This document shows, in pieces, positions 1 to 6,969 of a DNA stretch of 9,100 nucleotides. The stretch is taken from the NCBI GenBank assembly GCA_023402505.1, contig JAEYGD010000157.1, positions 1-9,100 on the forward strand, written 5' to 3'. The stretch is from Actinomycetes bacterium (lineage in GTDB: Bacteria > Actinomycetota > Actinomycetes > Mycobacteriales > Micromonosporaceae). Both the position numbers and the translations under genes were made by a program. The first letter of the stretch is position 1, and every line of letters begins with the position of its first letter. A model generated the notes under the pieces. That model was not told where the DNA came from and did no database searches. It saw only the letters and a list, made by a program, of their open reading frames with translations.

Positions 1-545
1 ACGCCGCCCGGGTGCTCGACGCCGCCGCCGCGCTGCTCAGGGTCGACCACGCCGAGCTGGCCGACCTGGCGCTGTCCGCTCCGCCCGGAGCGGACGGCCT
101 GGTCCTGGTGCCGTACCTGGAGGGGGAGCGGACCCCGAACCGGCCCGACGCGACCGGCGCGGTGCACGGGCTCACGCTGCGCACCTCGACCGCGGCGCAC
201 CTGGCCCGCGCGGCCGTCGAAGGGATGCTCTGCGCGCTCGCCGACGGACTGGACGCCCTCGTCGCGCAGGGCGCCACCGTACGCCGGGTGCTGCTGGTCG
301 GCGGCGGTGCGCGCTCGGCCGCCGTCCGGCGGATCGCCCCGCAGGTCTTCGGCGTCCCGGTGGTCGTCCCGCCGCCCGGGGAGTACGTCGCGGACGGCGC
401 GGCCCGCCAAGCCGCCTGGGTCGCCCAGGGTGGGGCGGAGCCACCGGTGTGGACCCTCGCCGACACCGGGACGTACGAGGCCGACGCCGTTCCCGCCATC
501 CGCGAGCGGTACGCGGCGGCCCGCGACCACGTGCTGGACCGCTGA
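1..545 (+). CDS. xylB: Xylulokinase, C-terminal part (5' end outside window)
   Basis: FGGY-family carbohydrate kinase that phosphorylates D-xylulose to xylulose 5-phosphate with ATP, the cytoplasmic step feeding xylose into the pentose phosphate pathway. The frame is open from base 3 and ends at TGA 543-545, giving about 180 residues of the C-terminal actin-like domain; a full enzyme is near 480-500 residues. Visible family marks are the segment PYLEGERTPNRPDA, the ATP-site stretch LLVGGGARS, and VADGAARQAAW close to the C terminus. The gene is cut only by the window edge and I see no frame damage. xylA might lie further left, but that is unseen. The transporter gene follows 55 nt downstream on the same strand, so co-transcription is possible. 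Another FGGY kinase (gluconokinase, ribulokinase) is less likely given the match to actinomycete xylulokinase tails. Confidence 0.88.
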   Translation, partial: AARVLDAAAALLRVDHAELADLALSAPPGADGLVLVPYLEGERTPNRPDATGAVHGLTLRTSTAAHLARAAVEGMLCALADGLDALVAQGATVRRVLLVGGGARSAAVRRIAPQVFGVPVVVPPPGEYVADGAARQAAWVAQGGAEPPVWTLADTGTYEADAVPAIRERYAAARDHVLDR

Positions 546-600
546 CCCGCCACCCCACCCCGGTGACCGGGCCGTGATCCCGTCCTGGTTGGCTGCCCGC

Positions 601-2025
601 ATGACCTTGGCCACGGGCGGCCCGGCACGGGCGTGGGGCGGCGGCACGGCGCACCGGTTCTACAGCGTCGTGGTGTTCGTGGCTCTCGCCTCGCTGGACA
701 ACGTGGCGATCGGCCTGGTGCCCCCGCTGTACAAGCCGATCTCCGCGGCGCTCGGCGTGCCGGAACGCCTGCTCGGCCTGGTCACCGCGATCAGCTTCCT
801 GGTCAGCGCGGTGGCGGCGGTCGGCTGGGCGTACGTCGGGGACCGCGCCAACCGCAAGCGGCTGCTGATGGTCGGCACCCTCGTCTGGGCGGCGGGCACC
901 GGCGGCAGCGCGGTCGCCGGAAGCTACCCGACGTTCCTGGCCGCCCAGCTGATCGGCGCGGTGGGGCTCGGCGCGGTCGGTTCGGTCGGCTTCTCGGTGG
1001 TCACCGACCTGATCTCACCGCGCCGGCGCGGCCTGGTGATGAGCTTCTGGGGGCTGTCCCAGGGCGTCGGCACCCTGGCCGGCACCCTGGTCGGCGGGCT
1101 GCTCGGCGCCGCGGACTGGCGGCGCCCGTTCCTGGTGCTCACCGTCGCCGGTCTGGGCGCCACGGCGGCGTACCTGTTCACCTACGACATCCGGCGCGGG
1201 CAGAGCGAACCGGAGCTGGCCGAGCGGCTCGCCGGCGGCGCCGAGTACGACTACCGGATCAGCCGCGCCGACCTGCCGGCGATCCTGGGCCGGCGGACGA
1301 ACCGCTGGCTGATCCTCCAGGGACTCACCGCGCAGGCGGCGTTCGGTTCGCTGGTCTGGCTGCCGGTGCTGTTCACCGAGCGGGCCGAGGCCCAGGGCTA
1401 CTCGGCCGCCACGGCGGTTGTCGTGGGCAGCGTCTTCGCCACCCTGTTCCAGCTCGGCGGTGTCTTCTCGATCGTCGGAGGGCTGGTCGGGGACGCGTTG
1501 CAACGCCGTACGCCGTCCGGGCGGGCGCTGGTCGCGTCGGTCGGCATCCTCGCGGCGGTCCCGTTCTACCTGGTGCTCTTCTTCGTACCGATGCGCATCG
1601 ACGTGCCCGACGGCGCCGGATCCGGCGCGATCGTCGGGGCGGTGCTGACCAGCGTGCTGACCGAGCCGACGGTCGGGCTCAGCCTGCTCGCGGCGCTGCT
1701 GGCCCTCGCCCTGACCTCCGCGAACTCGCCGAACTGGTTCGCGCTGATCGCCGACGTCAACCCGCCGGAGCACCGGGGGACCGTCTACAGCCTCGGGAAC
1801 CTGGTCAACGGCGTGGGCCGGGCCGCCGGCAACGGGCTGGTCGGGGTGGCCTTCCACGGGCTGCGGGCGGCCTTCCCGCCGCCGCTGAACTTCGCGGTCG
1901 GGCTGGCCGCCTTCCAGCTGTTCTTCGTGCCCACCGGCGTCATGTACTGGCTCGCCGCGCGCACCTCACCGCGCGACATCGCCGACGTGCGCGACCTCCT
2001 GCACACCCGCGCCGAGCGGATGTAG
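601..2025 (+). CDS. MFS transporter, Spinster-like
   Basis: Twelve-helix major facilitator superfamily permease of about 474 residues. The first helix starts near residue 19. A motif-A-like loop GDRANRKRLL is at 80-89, and its second-half counterpart is GLVGDALQRR near 294-303. A central cytoplasmic loop (about 195-243, charged) separates the two halves. The segment FSVVTDLISPRRRGLVMSF (131-149) and the general layout recall Spinster-type MFS proteins. The substrate is unknown: lying behind xylB suggests a sugar or sugar metabolite, but it does not resemble the XylE/GLUT sugar symporters. ATG 601 was chosen because it leaves a short cytoplasmic tail before helix 1. GTG 574 is in frame and would add nine residues. 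Neither start has a clear Shine-Dalgarno sequence. The gene ends at TAG 2023-2025, directly at a strong hairpin. Confidence 0.85.
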   Translation: MTLATGGPARAWGGGTAHRFYSVVVFVALASLDNVAIGLVPPLYKPISAALGVPERLLGLVTAISFLVSAVAAVGWAYVGDRANRKRLLMVGTLVWAAGTGGSAVAGSYPTFLAAQLIGAVGLGAVGSVGFSVVTDLISPRRRGLVMSFWGLSQGVGTLAGTLVGGLLGAADWRRPFLVLTVAGLGATAAYLFTYDIRRGQSEPELAERLAGGAEYDYRISRADLPAILGRRTNRWLILQGLTAQAAFGSLVWLPVLFTERAEAQGYSAATAVVVGSVFATLFQLGGVFSIVGGLVGDALQRRTPSGRALVASVGILAAVPFYLVLFFVPMRIDVPDGAGSGAIVGAVLTSVLTEPTVGLSLLAALLALALTSANSPNWFALIADVNPPEHRGTVYSLGNLVNGVGRAAGNGLVGVAFHGLRAAFPPPLNFAVGLAAFQLFFVPTGVMYWLAARTSPRDIADVRDLLHTRAERM

Positions 2026-2052
2026 GGACGGGCCCCGGGCGGGGCCCGTCCC
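2025..2052. terminator. Convergent-gene hairpin, likely bidirectional terminator
   Basis: A perfect 12-bp inverted repeat (2025-2036 against 2041-2052) with a 4-nt loop begins at the last base of the transporter stop codon. It ends 6 nt before the stop of the converging glucosidase gene. There is no T-run on either side, as is common for GC-rich actinobacterial terminators. The position between two converging genes supports a shared terminator role; the function is inferred. Confidence 0.75.
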
Positions 2053-2058
2053 GGCGTC

Positions 2059-3732
2059 TCACGCCGTACGCACCCAGACCGTCACGTCGGTCGGCACCAG
2101 GCCCTCGCCGGTGAGCGGGGCGCTCGTGACGACCACCTCGCCGGCCGGCGCGGGCACCGGGGCGTCGCCGAAGTTGGTCAGCACCGTCAGCGGGCCGTTG
2201 CGGAAGCTCAGCACCTCGTCGCCGGTCGCGAGCCAGCCCAGCGTGCCCCGGCCGAGGCGGTGCTGGCGGCGCAGGCGCAGCGCCGTCCGGTACAGCTCGT
2301 ACGTGGAGCCGGGCACCCCGCGCTGCCGGTCCAGGGCGTACTCCGCCCACACCGGCGGTTGGGGCAGCCAGCTCGCGTCGGTCGGCCCGAAGCCGTACGA
2401 CGGCGCGTCGGCCTCCCACGGGATCGGCACCCGGCAGCCGTCCCGGCCCCGCTGGGTGTGGCCGCTGCGCTCCCAGGTCGGGTCCTGCCGCGCCTCGTCC
2501 GGCATCGTGGTGTGCTCGGGCAGGCCCAGCTCCTCACCCTGGTACAGGTACGCCGACCCGGGCAGGGCGAGCATCAGCAGGGTGGCCGCGCGGGCCCGGC
2601 GCAGGCCGAGCGCGGCGTCCGGCTGCGGGTCGCCGATGCCGATGCCGTGCGGCCGGGGCGTCCCGACCGGTAGGCCGAGCCGGGAGGCGTGCCGGACCAC
2701 GTCGTGGTTGGACAGCACCCACGTGGTCGGCGCGCCCACCGTGTCGGTGGCCTCCAGCGAACGGGTGATCACCGCGTACTGGGCGGGCGCGGTCCAGGAG
2801 GCCAGCAGGTACTCGAAGTTGAACGCCTGGTGCATCTCGTCGGGGCGCACGTACCGGACGAGCCGTTCGGCCGGCTCGACCCACGCCTCCGCGACCAGGA
2901 TCCGCTCACCGGGGTAGCCGTCCAGGAGCGCGCGCCAGTCGCGGTAGATCTCGTGCACGCCGTCCTGGTCCCACATCGGCGGACGCGGCTTGTCGACCTC
3001 GCGACCGGAGAGGATCTCCTGCGGCTCCTGCCAGTCGGCCAGGTCGGCCTGCTTGACCAGGCCGTGGGCCACGTCGACCCGGAACCCGTCCACGCCTCGG
3101 TCCAGCCAGAAGCGCAGCACGTCGAGGAATTCCGCCCGCACCTCGGGGGCGTCCCAGTTCAGGTCGGGCTGGCCGGGGTCGAACAGGTGCAGGTACCACT
3201 GCCCGGGTCGCCCGTCGGCCTCGGTGACCCGGGTCCACGCCGGCCCGCCGAAGACGCTCTGCCAGTCGTTGGGCGGCTGGTCGCCGCCCGGTCCCCGGCC
3301 GTCGCGGAAGACGTACCGGTTGCGCTCCGGGCTGCCCGGCGCCGCCGCGAGGGCGGCGGTGAACCACCGGTGCGCCGACGAGGTGTGGTTCGGGACGAGG
3401 TCGACGATGACCCGCAGCCCACGCGAGCGCGCCTCGGCGATCAGCTTGTCCGCGTCGGCGAGCGTGCCGAACAGCGGGTCGACGTCACGGTAGTCGGCGA
3501 CGTCGTACCCGGCGTCGGCCTGCGGGGACGGATAGAACGGCGAGAGCCACACGGCGTCCACGCCCAGCTCGACCAGGTGGTCGAGGCGGCCGGTGATGCC
3601 GGGCAGGTCGCCGATCCCGTCGCCGTTGGCGTCGGCGAAGGAGCGCGGGTAGACCTGGTAGATGACGGCCTCGGTCCACCAGCCGGTGGCCGGGTCGGCG
3701 GGCTGCTCCTGGTGGTTCGGGTTGCTGTTCAG
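2059..3732 (-). CDS. GH13 alpha-glucosidase, apparent CTG start
   Basis: Cytoplasmic glycoside hydrolase family 13 enzyme, about 557 residues, likely releasing glucose from imported alpha-glucosides such as maltose- or isomaltose-type sugars. No signal peptide is visible. With a CTG start at 3732-3730 the chain has the first barrel strand AVIYQVYPRSF (22-32), the metal-loop pattern DANGDGIGDL (34-43), region I DLVPNH (111-116), nucleophile Asp220 in GFRVDVAHG, acid/base Glu282 in ILVAEAW, and Asp344 in SNHDVV. The first in-frame ATG/GTG is GTG 3561, which would delete the first strand and metal loop, so it cannot be the true start. Upstream the frame reaches TGA 3816-3814 with no ATG, GTG or TTG. 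GGAG at 3742-3739 lies 6 nt before the CTG, supporting it. This is the last gene of the import operon, 53 nt after lacI. Exact substrate is uncertain. Confidence 0.88.
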   Translation of the reverse strand: MNSNPNHQEQPADPATGWWTEAVIYQVYPRSFADANGDGIGDLPGITGRLDHLVELGVDAVWLSPFYPSPQADAGYDVADYRDVDPLFGTLADADKLIAEARSRGLRVIVDLVPNHTSSAHRWFTAALAAAPGSPERNRYVFRDGRGPGGDQPPNDWQSVFGGPAWTRVTEADGRPGQWYLHLFDPGQPDLNWDAPEVRAEFLDVLRFWLDRGVDGFRVDVAHGLVKQADLADWQEPQEILSGREVDKPRPPMWDQDGVHEIYRDWRALLDGYPGERILVAEAWVEPAERLVRYVRPDEMHQAFNFEYLLASWTAPAQYAVITRSLEATDTVGAPTTWVLSNHDVVRHASRLGLPVGTPRPHGIGIGDPQPDAALGLRRARAATLLMLALPGSAYLYQGEELGLPEHTTMPDEARQDPTWERSGHTQRGRDGCRVPIPWEADAPSYGFGPTDASWLPQPPVWAEYALDRQRGVPGSTYELYRTALRLRRQHRLGRGTLGWLATGDEVLSFRNGPLTVLTNFGDAPVPAPAGEVVVTSAPLTGEGLVPTDVTVWVRTA

Positions 3733-3743
3733 GGCCTTCTCCC
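3733..3743 (-). promoter_or_regulatory. Shine-Dalgarno site supporting the CTG start
   Basis: On the minus strand the bases GGGAGAAGGCC sit immediately before CTG 3732-3730, with GGAG separated from it by 6 nt. An ATG at 3745-3743 overlaps this site but is in another frame and would not yield the enzyme. The site is what decides the start call for the glucosidase. Confidence 0.6.
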
Positions 3744-3785
3744 ATGATCGAGCCGTACGGGCTGGCGGTCTGCCGGGGCTGTCGT

Positions 3786-4829
3786 TCAGTGTGCCCGTGG
3801 TGGTGCGGTCGATTCACGCACGACCAGCCGAGTGGGCAGGATCACCGGACCGTCCGGCGGGTCGGCGTGCCGGGGGCCGACCGGCCGGCCGTCCAGTGCG
3901 CCCAGCAGGATCCGCGCGCCGAGCAGGCCCTGGTCCGTCGCGGACTGGGCGATGGTGGTCAGGCCGAGCACGCCGGAGAGCGCGTGGTCGTCGATGCCGA
4001 CGACGCTGACGTCGTCCGGCACCCGCAGCCCGGCGTCCCGCAGCGCGGTCAGGGCACCCATCGCCATCTCGTCGCAGGCGGCGAAGATCGCGGTCGGGGG
4101 GTCGCCCCGGCGCAGCAGTTCCTCGGTGGCCCGGGCGCCGCCGTCGACGTCGAACCGGGACTCGACGTCGAGGCTCGGATCCGGGCGGACGCCCGCGGCG
4201 CGCAGCGCCTCCCGGTAGCCGCGGCGCCGGTCCAGGTGGGTGGTGAAGGCGAGTTCGTCGTCGGGGTCGCCGGAGATGTGGGCGATCCGCCGGTGCCCCA
4301 GGTCGAGCAGGTGCCGGGTGGCGGTCCGCGCGGCGGCGACGTCGTCGATCCGTACGCAGGGCCAGCCCGGCACGTTGGTCCCGGAGCTGACGGTCACCCC
4401 GGGCAGTTCCAGCGTGCCCAGGAACGCCAGTTCCGGCGCCCGCAGCGGAGTGGCCACCAGCATGATCCCGTCCACCCGCTTGTGCAGGTTGGCGGTGCGC
4501 AGCACCCGCTGGCGGGTCTGTTCCCGGCCGCCGAGGTTGTGCAGCAGCAGGTCGTAGCCGGCCTGGTGGAGGAAGTCCTCGACCGCCTCGACGACGACGC
4601 CGAAGAACCAGCGGGTGATCCGGGGGACGACCACGGCGACCGTGCCGGTCCGCCCGCCGGCCAGCCGGGACGCGCTGGGTGAGACGGCGTACTGCAGTTG
4701 TTCGGCGGCGGCGAGGACCCGGCGCCGGGTCGCCGCCGACACCGTCGGAAGCCCGCGCAGCGCGCGGGAGACGGTGGCCGTCGAGACCCCGGCCAGCCGG
4801 GCGACGTCGTCGATCCTCGTCACGCTCAC
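3786..4829 (-). CDS. LacI/GalR-family transcriptional repressor
   Basis: DNA-binding sugar-responsive repressor of 347 residues, the usual family length. The N-terminal helix-turn-helix is at about 4-25 (DDVARLAGVSTATVSRALRG), followed by the hinge-helix region near 50-60 (SPSASRLAGGR). A periplasmic-binding-protein-like effector domain runs from about 62 to 338, with typical segments such as GHRRIAHISG and IFAACDEMAMGAL. It starts with GTG at 4829, with GGAG 4 nt upstream; a second GTG two codons later (4823) is a possible alternative with longer spacing. It lies between the permease pair and the glucosidase on the same strand. It therefore most likely controls this operon through the palindrome at 8388-8403, and so its own expression too. 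The inducing sugar cannot be read from sequence. The regulator is AglR/MalR-like in context, but no symbol is assigned. Confidence 0.92.
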   Translation of the reverse strand: MSVTRIDDVARLAGVSTATVSRALRGLPTVSAATRRRVLAAAEQLQYAVSPSASRLAGGRTGTVAVVVPRITRWFFGVVVEAVEDFLHQAGYDLLLHNLGGREQTRQRVLRTANLHKRVDGIMLVATPLRAPELAFLGTLELPGVTVSSGTNVPGWPCVRIDDVAAARTATRHLLDLGHRRIAHISGDPDDELAFTTHLDRRRGYREALRAAGVRPDPSLDVESRFDVDGGARATEELLRRGDPPTAIFAACDEMAMGALTALRDAGLRVPDDVSVVGIDDHALSGVLGLTTIAQSATDQGLLGARILLGALDGRPVGPRHADPPDGPVILPTRLVVRESTAPPRAH

Positions 4830-4838
4830 CCCGCTCCC

Positions 4839-4882
4839 GCTTCCCGTTCCGCCACCGGGGGTCCGGCGGCGGAACGGGAGGC
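4839..4882 (-). terminator. Intercistronic hairpin between permease and lacI genes
   Basis: A perfect 12-bp inverted repeat (4842-4853 against 4868-4879) is extended by a G-T pair and two further pairs to 15 bp, with a 14-nt loop. It starts 5 nt after the permease stop and ends 9 nt before the lacI GTG. There is no U-run. It may end part of the transcripts, protect the upstream mRNA end, or set lacI-glucosidase levels below those of the transporter. Its role is inference. Confidence 0.6.
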
Positions 4883-4887
4883 GTGGA

Positions 4888-5853
4888 TCAGCCCTTGACG
4901 CTGCCGGCGAGCAGGCCGCGCACGAAGTAGCGCTGCAACGACAGGAACACGAGCAGCGGTACGACCATCGACACGAACGCGCCGGCCGTCAGTCGTTGCC
5001 ACTCGTTGCCCCGGGTGCCGGCCATCTCCGCGAGCCGGACCGTGAGCGGGGCGGTCTCGTCACCGCCACCGGCGAAGATCAGTGCCACCAGGAGGTCGTT
5101 CCAGACCCAGAGGAACTGGAAGATGCCGAACGTGGCGAGCGCCGGGGTGATCAGCGGCAGCACGATGGTGCGGAAGATCTTCGGGTGGGTGGCGCCGTCG
5201 ACGCGGGCCGCCTCCATCAGGTCCTTGGGCAGCTGCGAGACGAAGTTGTGCAGCAGGAACACGGCGAACGGCAGCGCGAAGCAGGTGTGCGCGAACCACA
5301 CCTGCGCGAACTTCTGCGAGCCGTCCAGGTCCCAGGCCGGCAGCAGGGTGACGCCGGCCAGGGTGACCCCGGTGGAGAAGAACTTCAGCAGCGGCACCAG
5401 CGCCATCTGGAGCGGGACGATCTGCAGCGCGAAGATCGCGATGTAGAGCCAGTCGCGACCCCGGAAGTTGATCCAGGCCAGCGCGTACGCGGCCAGCGCC
5501 GCGAAGGCGAGCGGGAACAGCACCGACGGGATGGTGATGGCCAGCGAGTTGATGAAGTAGCTGGCGAGCTGACCGGACGACGAGGACCGGCCGAACAGCA
5601 CCTCCTGGTAGTTCGCCAGCGTGAACTGGGGGTCGCTGAAGACCGTCCACCACCCGGTGGTCTTGATCTGCTCCTCCGGCCGGACCGAGGAGATCAGCAG
5701 GCCGAAGGTCGGGATCGTCCACAGGACCGCGATGACCACCGAGACCAGCGTGGCGGTCCGGGTGTTGAGGCGCTTGCGGACCCGGGCCGCCCGGCCGGGA
5801 GCCTTCGTGGTCTGCTGGGTGCCGACGGCGACGGTGGGCGTGGTGGCGGTCAT
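4888..5853 (-). CDS. Sugar ABC transporter permease, MalG-like
   Basis: Second membrane subunit of the carbohydrate ABC importer (CUT1 type, binding-protein-dependent permease family), 321 residues. After a basic cytoplasmic tail there are six predicted helices, at about 36-56, 102-127, 135-155, 190-210, 230-260 and 290-310. The ATPase-docking EAA loop is visible as EAARVDGATHPKIFRTIVLP, starting at Glu214. It begins at ATG 5853, one base after the stop of the partner permease (TGAGATG arrangement), with GGGAGGG upstream, so translation is probably coupled. It would pair with the MalF-like subunit to form the pore and needs an ATPase not encoded here. A strong hairpin follows its stop. In Streptomyces terms it is AglG/MalG-like, but the substrate is not proven. 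Confidence 0.93.
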   Translation of the reverse strand: MTATTPTVAVGTQQTTKAPGRAARVRKRLNTRTATLVSVVIAVLWTIPTFGLLISSVRPEEQIKTTGWWTVFSDPQFTLANYQEVLFGRSSSSGQLASYFINSLAITIPSVLFPLAFAALAAYALAWINFRGRDWLYIAIFALQIVPLQMALVPLLKFFSTGVTLAGVTLLPAWDLDGSQKFAQVWFAHTCFALPFAVFLLHNFVSQLPKDLMEAARVDGATHPKIFRTIVLPLITPALATFGIFQFLWVWNDLLVALIFAGGGDETAPLTVRLAEMAGTRGNEWQRLTAGAFVSMVVPLLVFLSLQRYFVRGLLAGSVKG

Positions 5854-5854
5854 C

Positions 5855-6904
5855 TCAGCCCTCCCGCTGCTGACGCAGGTTACGGATCTGGTAGAGCACG
5901 ATCGGCACGACCAGGATGAACAGGACGACCGCCAGCGCCGAGCCCTGGCCGTTCTCGCCGTAGCGGAAGGCCTGGTTGTACATCTCGTTGGCGATCACGC
6001 TGGTGTCGTAGTTGCCGTTGGTGGCGGTCCGGACGATGTCGAAGACCTTGAGCGTGGCGATGGACAGCGTCACGACCACGACGATGACCGCCGGCCGGAT
6101 GCTGGGCATGGTGATCTGCCAGAACATCTGCCACGGCGAGACGCCGTCCAGGCGGGCGGCCTCGACGATGTCGGCGGGAATCGCCTTGATCGCCGCGGAG
6201 AGCACCACCATGGCGAAGCCGGCCTGGATCCAGATCATGATCACGATCAGCAGGAACGTGTTGAGCGGCGGCTCCTGCAACCATGCCTGTGGGGTGCCGC
6301 CGAAGCTCACCACGATCTGGTTGAGCAGGCCGATCTGCTGCTGCTCCTCGCCCCGGTAGGCGTAGACGAACCGCCAGATGATGGCCGCGCCGACCATCGA
6401 GATCGCCATCGGCATGAAGATCAGCGACTTGGCGATCGCCTCGAACCGGGCCCGGTCCACCAGGACCGCGTAGAGCAGGCCGAACGCGGTGGCCACCAGG
6501 GGCACCAGGATGACCCAGACCATGGTGTTGGTCAGCACCCGGACGATCGCGTCCTCGTCGAAGATCCAGACGTAGTTGCGCAGGCCGACCCAGTCGGTGC
6601 TGCTCCGGTCCATGAAGGAGAGCAGCACGGTCCGGACCGCCGGCACGACCAGCCCGATCAGGAGCAGCAGCACGGTCGGTAGCAGGAAGAACAGCGCGAA
6701 CAGCCCCTCTTGCTGCCGAGGCCGGCGGGACAGCGGCGCCCCGCTCGCCGACGCGGCCACGAGCTGCGCCTCCCGGCGCCGGGCGAACCAGGCGGGCACG
6801 GCGTCGAGCAGCAGGAGCAGGCCACCCACCACCACGACGAAGGCGATCAGCCCGTACATCAGCATGAGGAGCTTCGGCTGCTCGTCGGCGAAGTCGAAGT
6901 TCAT
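5855..6904 (-). CDS. Sugar ABC transporter permease, MalF-like
   Basis: First membrane subunit of the carbohydrate ABC importer, 349 residues. There is an extra N-terminal helix (about 14-34), then a basic segment (41-65), followed by six core helices near 69-92, 130-150, 161-182, 216-239, 274-296 and 325-342. The EAA loop reads EAARLDGVSPWQMFWQITMP from Glu248 and would dock with the ATPase. The extra helix recalls the additional N-terminal helices of enteric MalF, but the large periplasmic insertion of that protein is absent. ATG 6904 has GGGAGGG 6 nt upstream. The next permease gene follows after one base. The binding-protein gene lies upstream beyond a hairpin, which may lower expression here relative to the binding protein. 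Confidence 0.93.
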   Translation of the reverse strand: MNFDFADEQPKLLMLMYGLIAFVVVVGGLLLLLDAVPAWFARRREAQLVAASASGAPLSRRPRQQEGLFALFFLLPTVLLLLIGLVVPAVRTVLLSFMDRSSTDWVGLRNYVWIFDEDAIVRVLTNTMVWVILVPLVATAFGLLYAVLVDRARFEAIAKSLIFMPMAISMVGAAIIWRFVYAYRGEEQQQIGLLNQIVVSFGGTPQAWLQEPPLNTFLLIVIMIWIQAGFAMVVLSAAIKAIPADIVEAARLDGVSPWQMFWQITMPSIRPAVIVVVVTLSIATLKVFDIVRTATNGNYDTSVIANEMYNQAFRYGENGQGSALAVVLFILVVPIVLYQIRNLRQQREG

Positions 6905-6924
6905 CCAACCCTCCCTCGGGGTTC

Positions 6925-6963
6925 GACGAGGGGCCGGCCCGCTGCGCGGACCGGCCCCTCGTC
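6925..6963 (-). terminator. Strong hairpin between binding-protein and permease genes
   Basis: A perfect 13-bp inverted repeat (6925-6937 against 6951-6963) encloses, after one mismatch, an inner 4-bp stem with a 3-nt loop (6939-6949). It starts 6 nt after the binding-protein stop and lies about 20 nt before the permease ATG. No U-run follows. By analogy with the repeat elements between malE and malF in enteric bacteria, it may stabilise the upstream mRNA or cause partial termination, so that the binding protein is made in excess. This is analogy, not evidence from data. Confidence 0.65.
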
Positions 6964-6969
6964 ACACGA

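Noticed and set aside
1015..1857. Long minus-strand frame of 280 codons inside the MFS gene
   Set aside because: It is the antisense shadow of a clear membrane transporter. The Q/R/D/H-rich low-complexity translation has no domain and is typical of GC-rich opposite frames.
633..2114. Plus-strand frame of 493 codons overlapping the MFS gene
   Set aside because: It is an Arg/Gly/Ala-rich alternative frame of the transporter that runs through the terminator hairpin; the transporter frame has proper helices and motifs.
3559..3561. GTG as the start of the glucosidase
   Set aside because: It would remove the first barrel strand and the metal-binding loop, which are clearly encoded upstream in the same frame.
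2689..3747. Plus-strand frame of 352 codons across the glucosidase gene
   Set aside because: It lies antisense to conserved GH13 catalytic motifs, and its translation is repetitive V/G/D/R sequence without recognisable features.
4615..5919. Plus-strand frames of 434 codons here and 353 codons at 5621-6682, across the permease genes
   Set aside because: They are antisense shadows of two permeases with intact EAA loops; the translations are charged low-complexity sequence.
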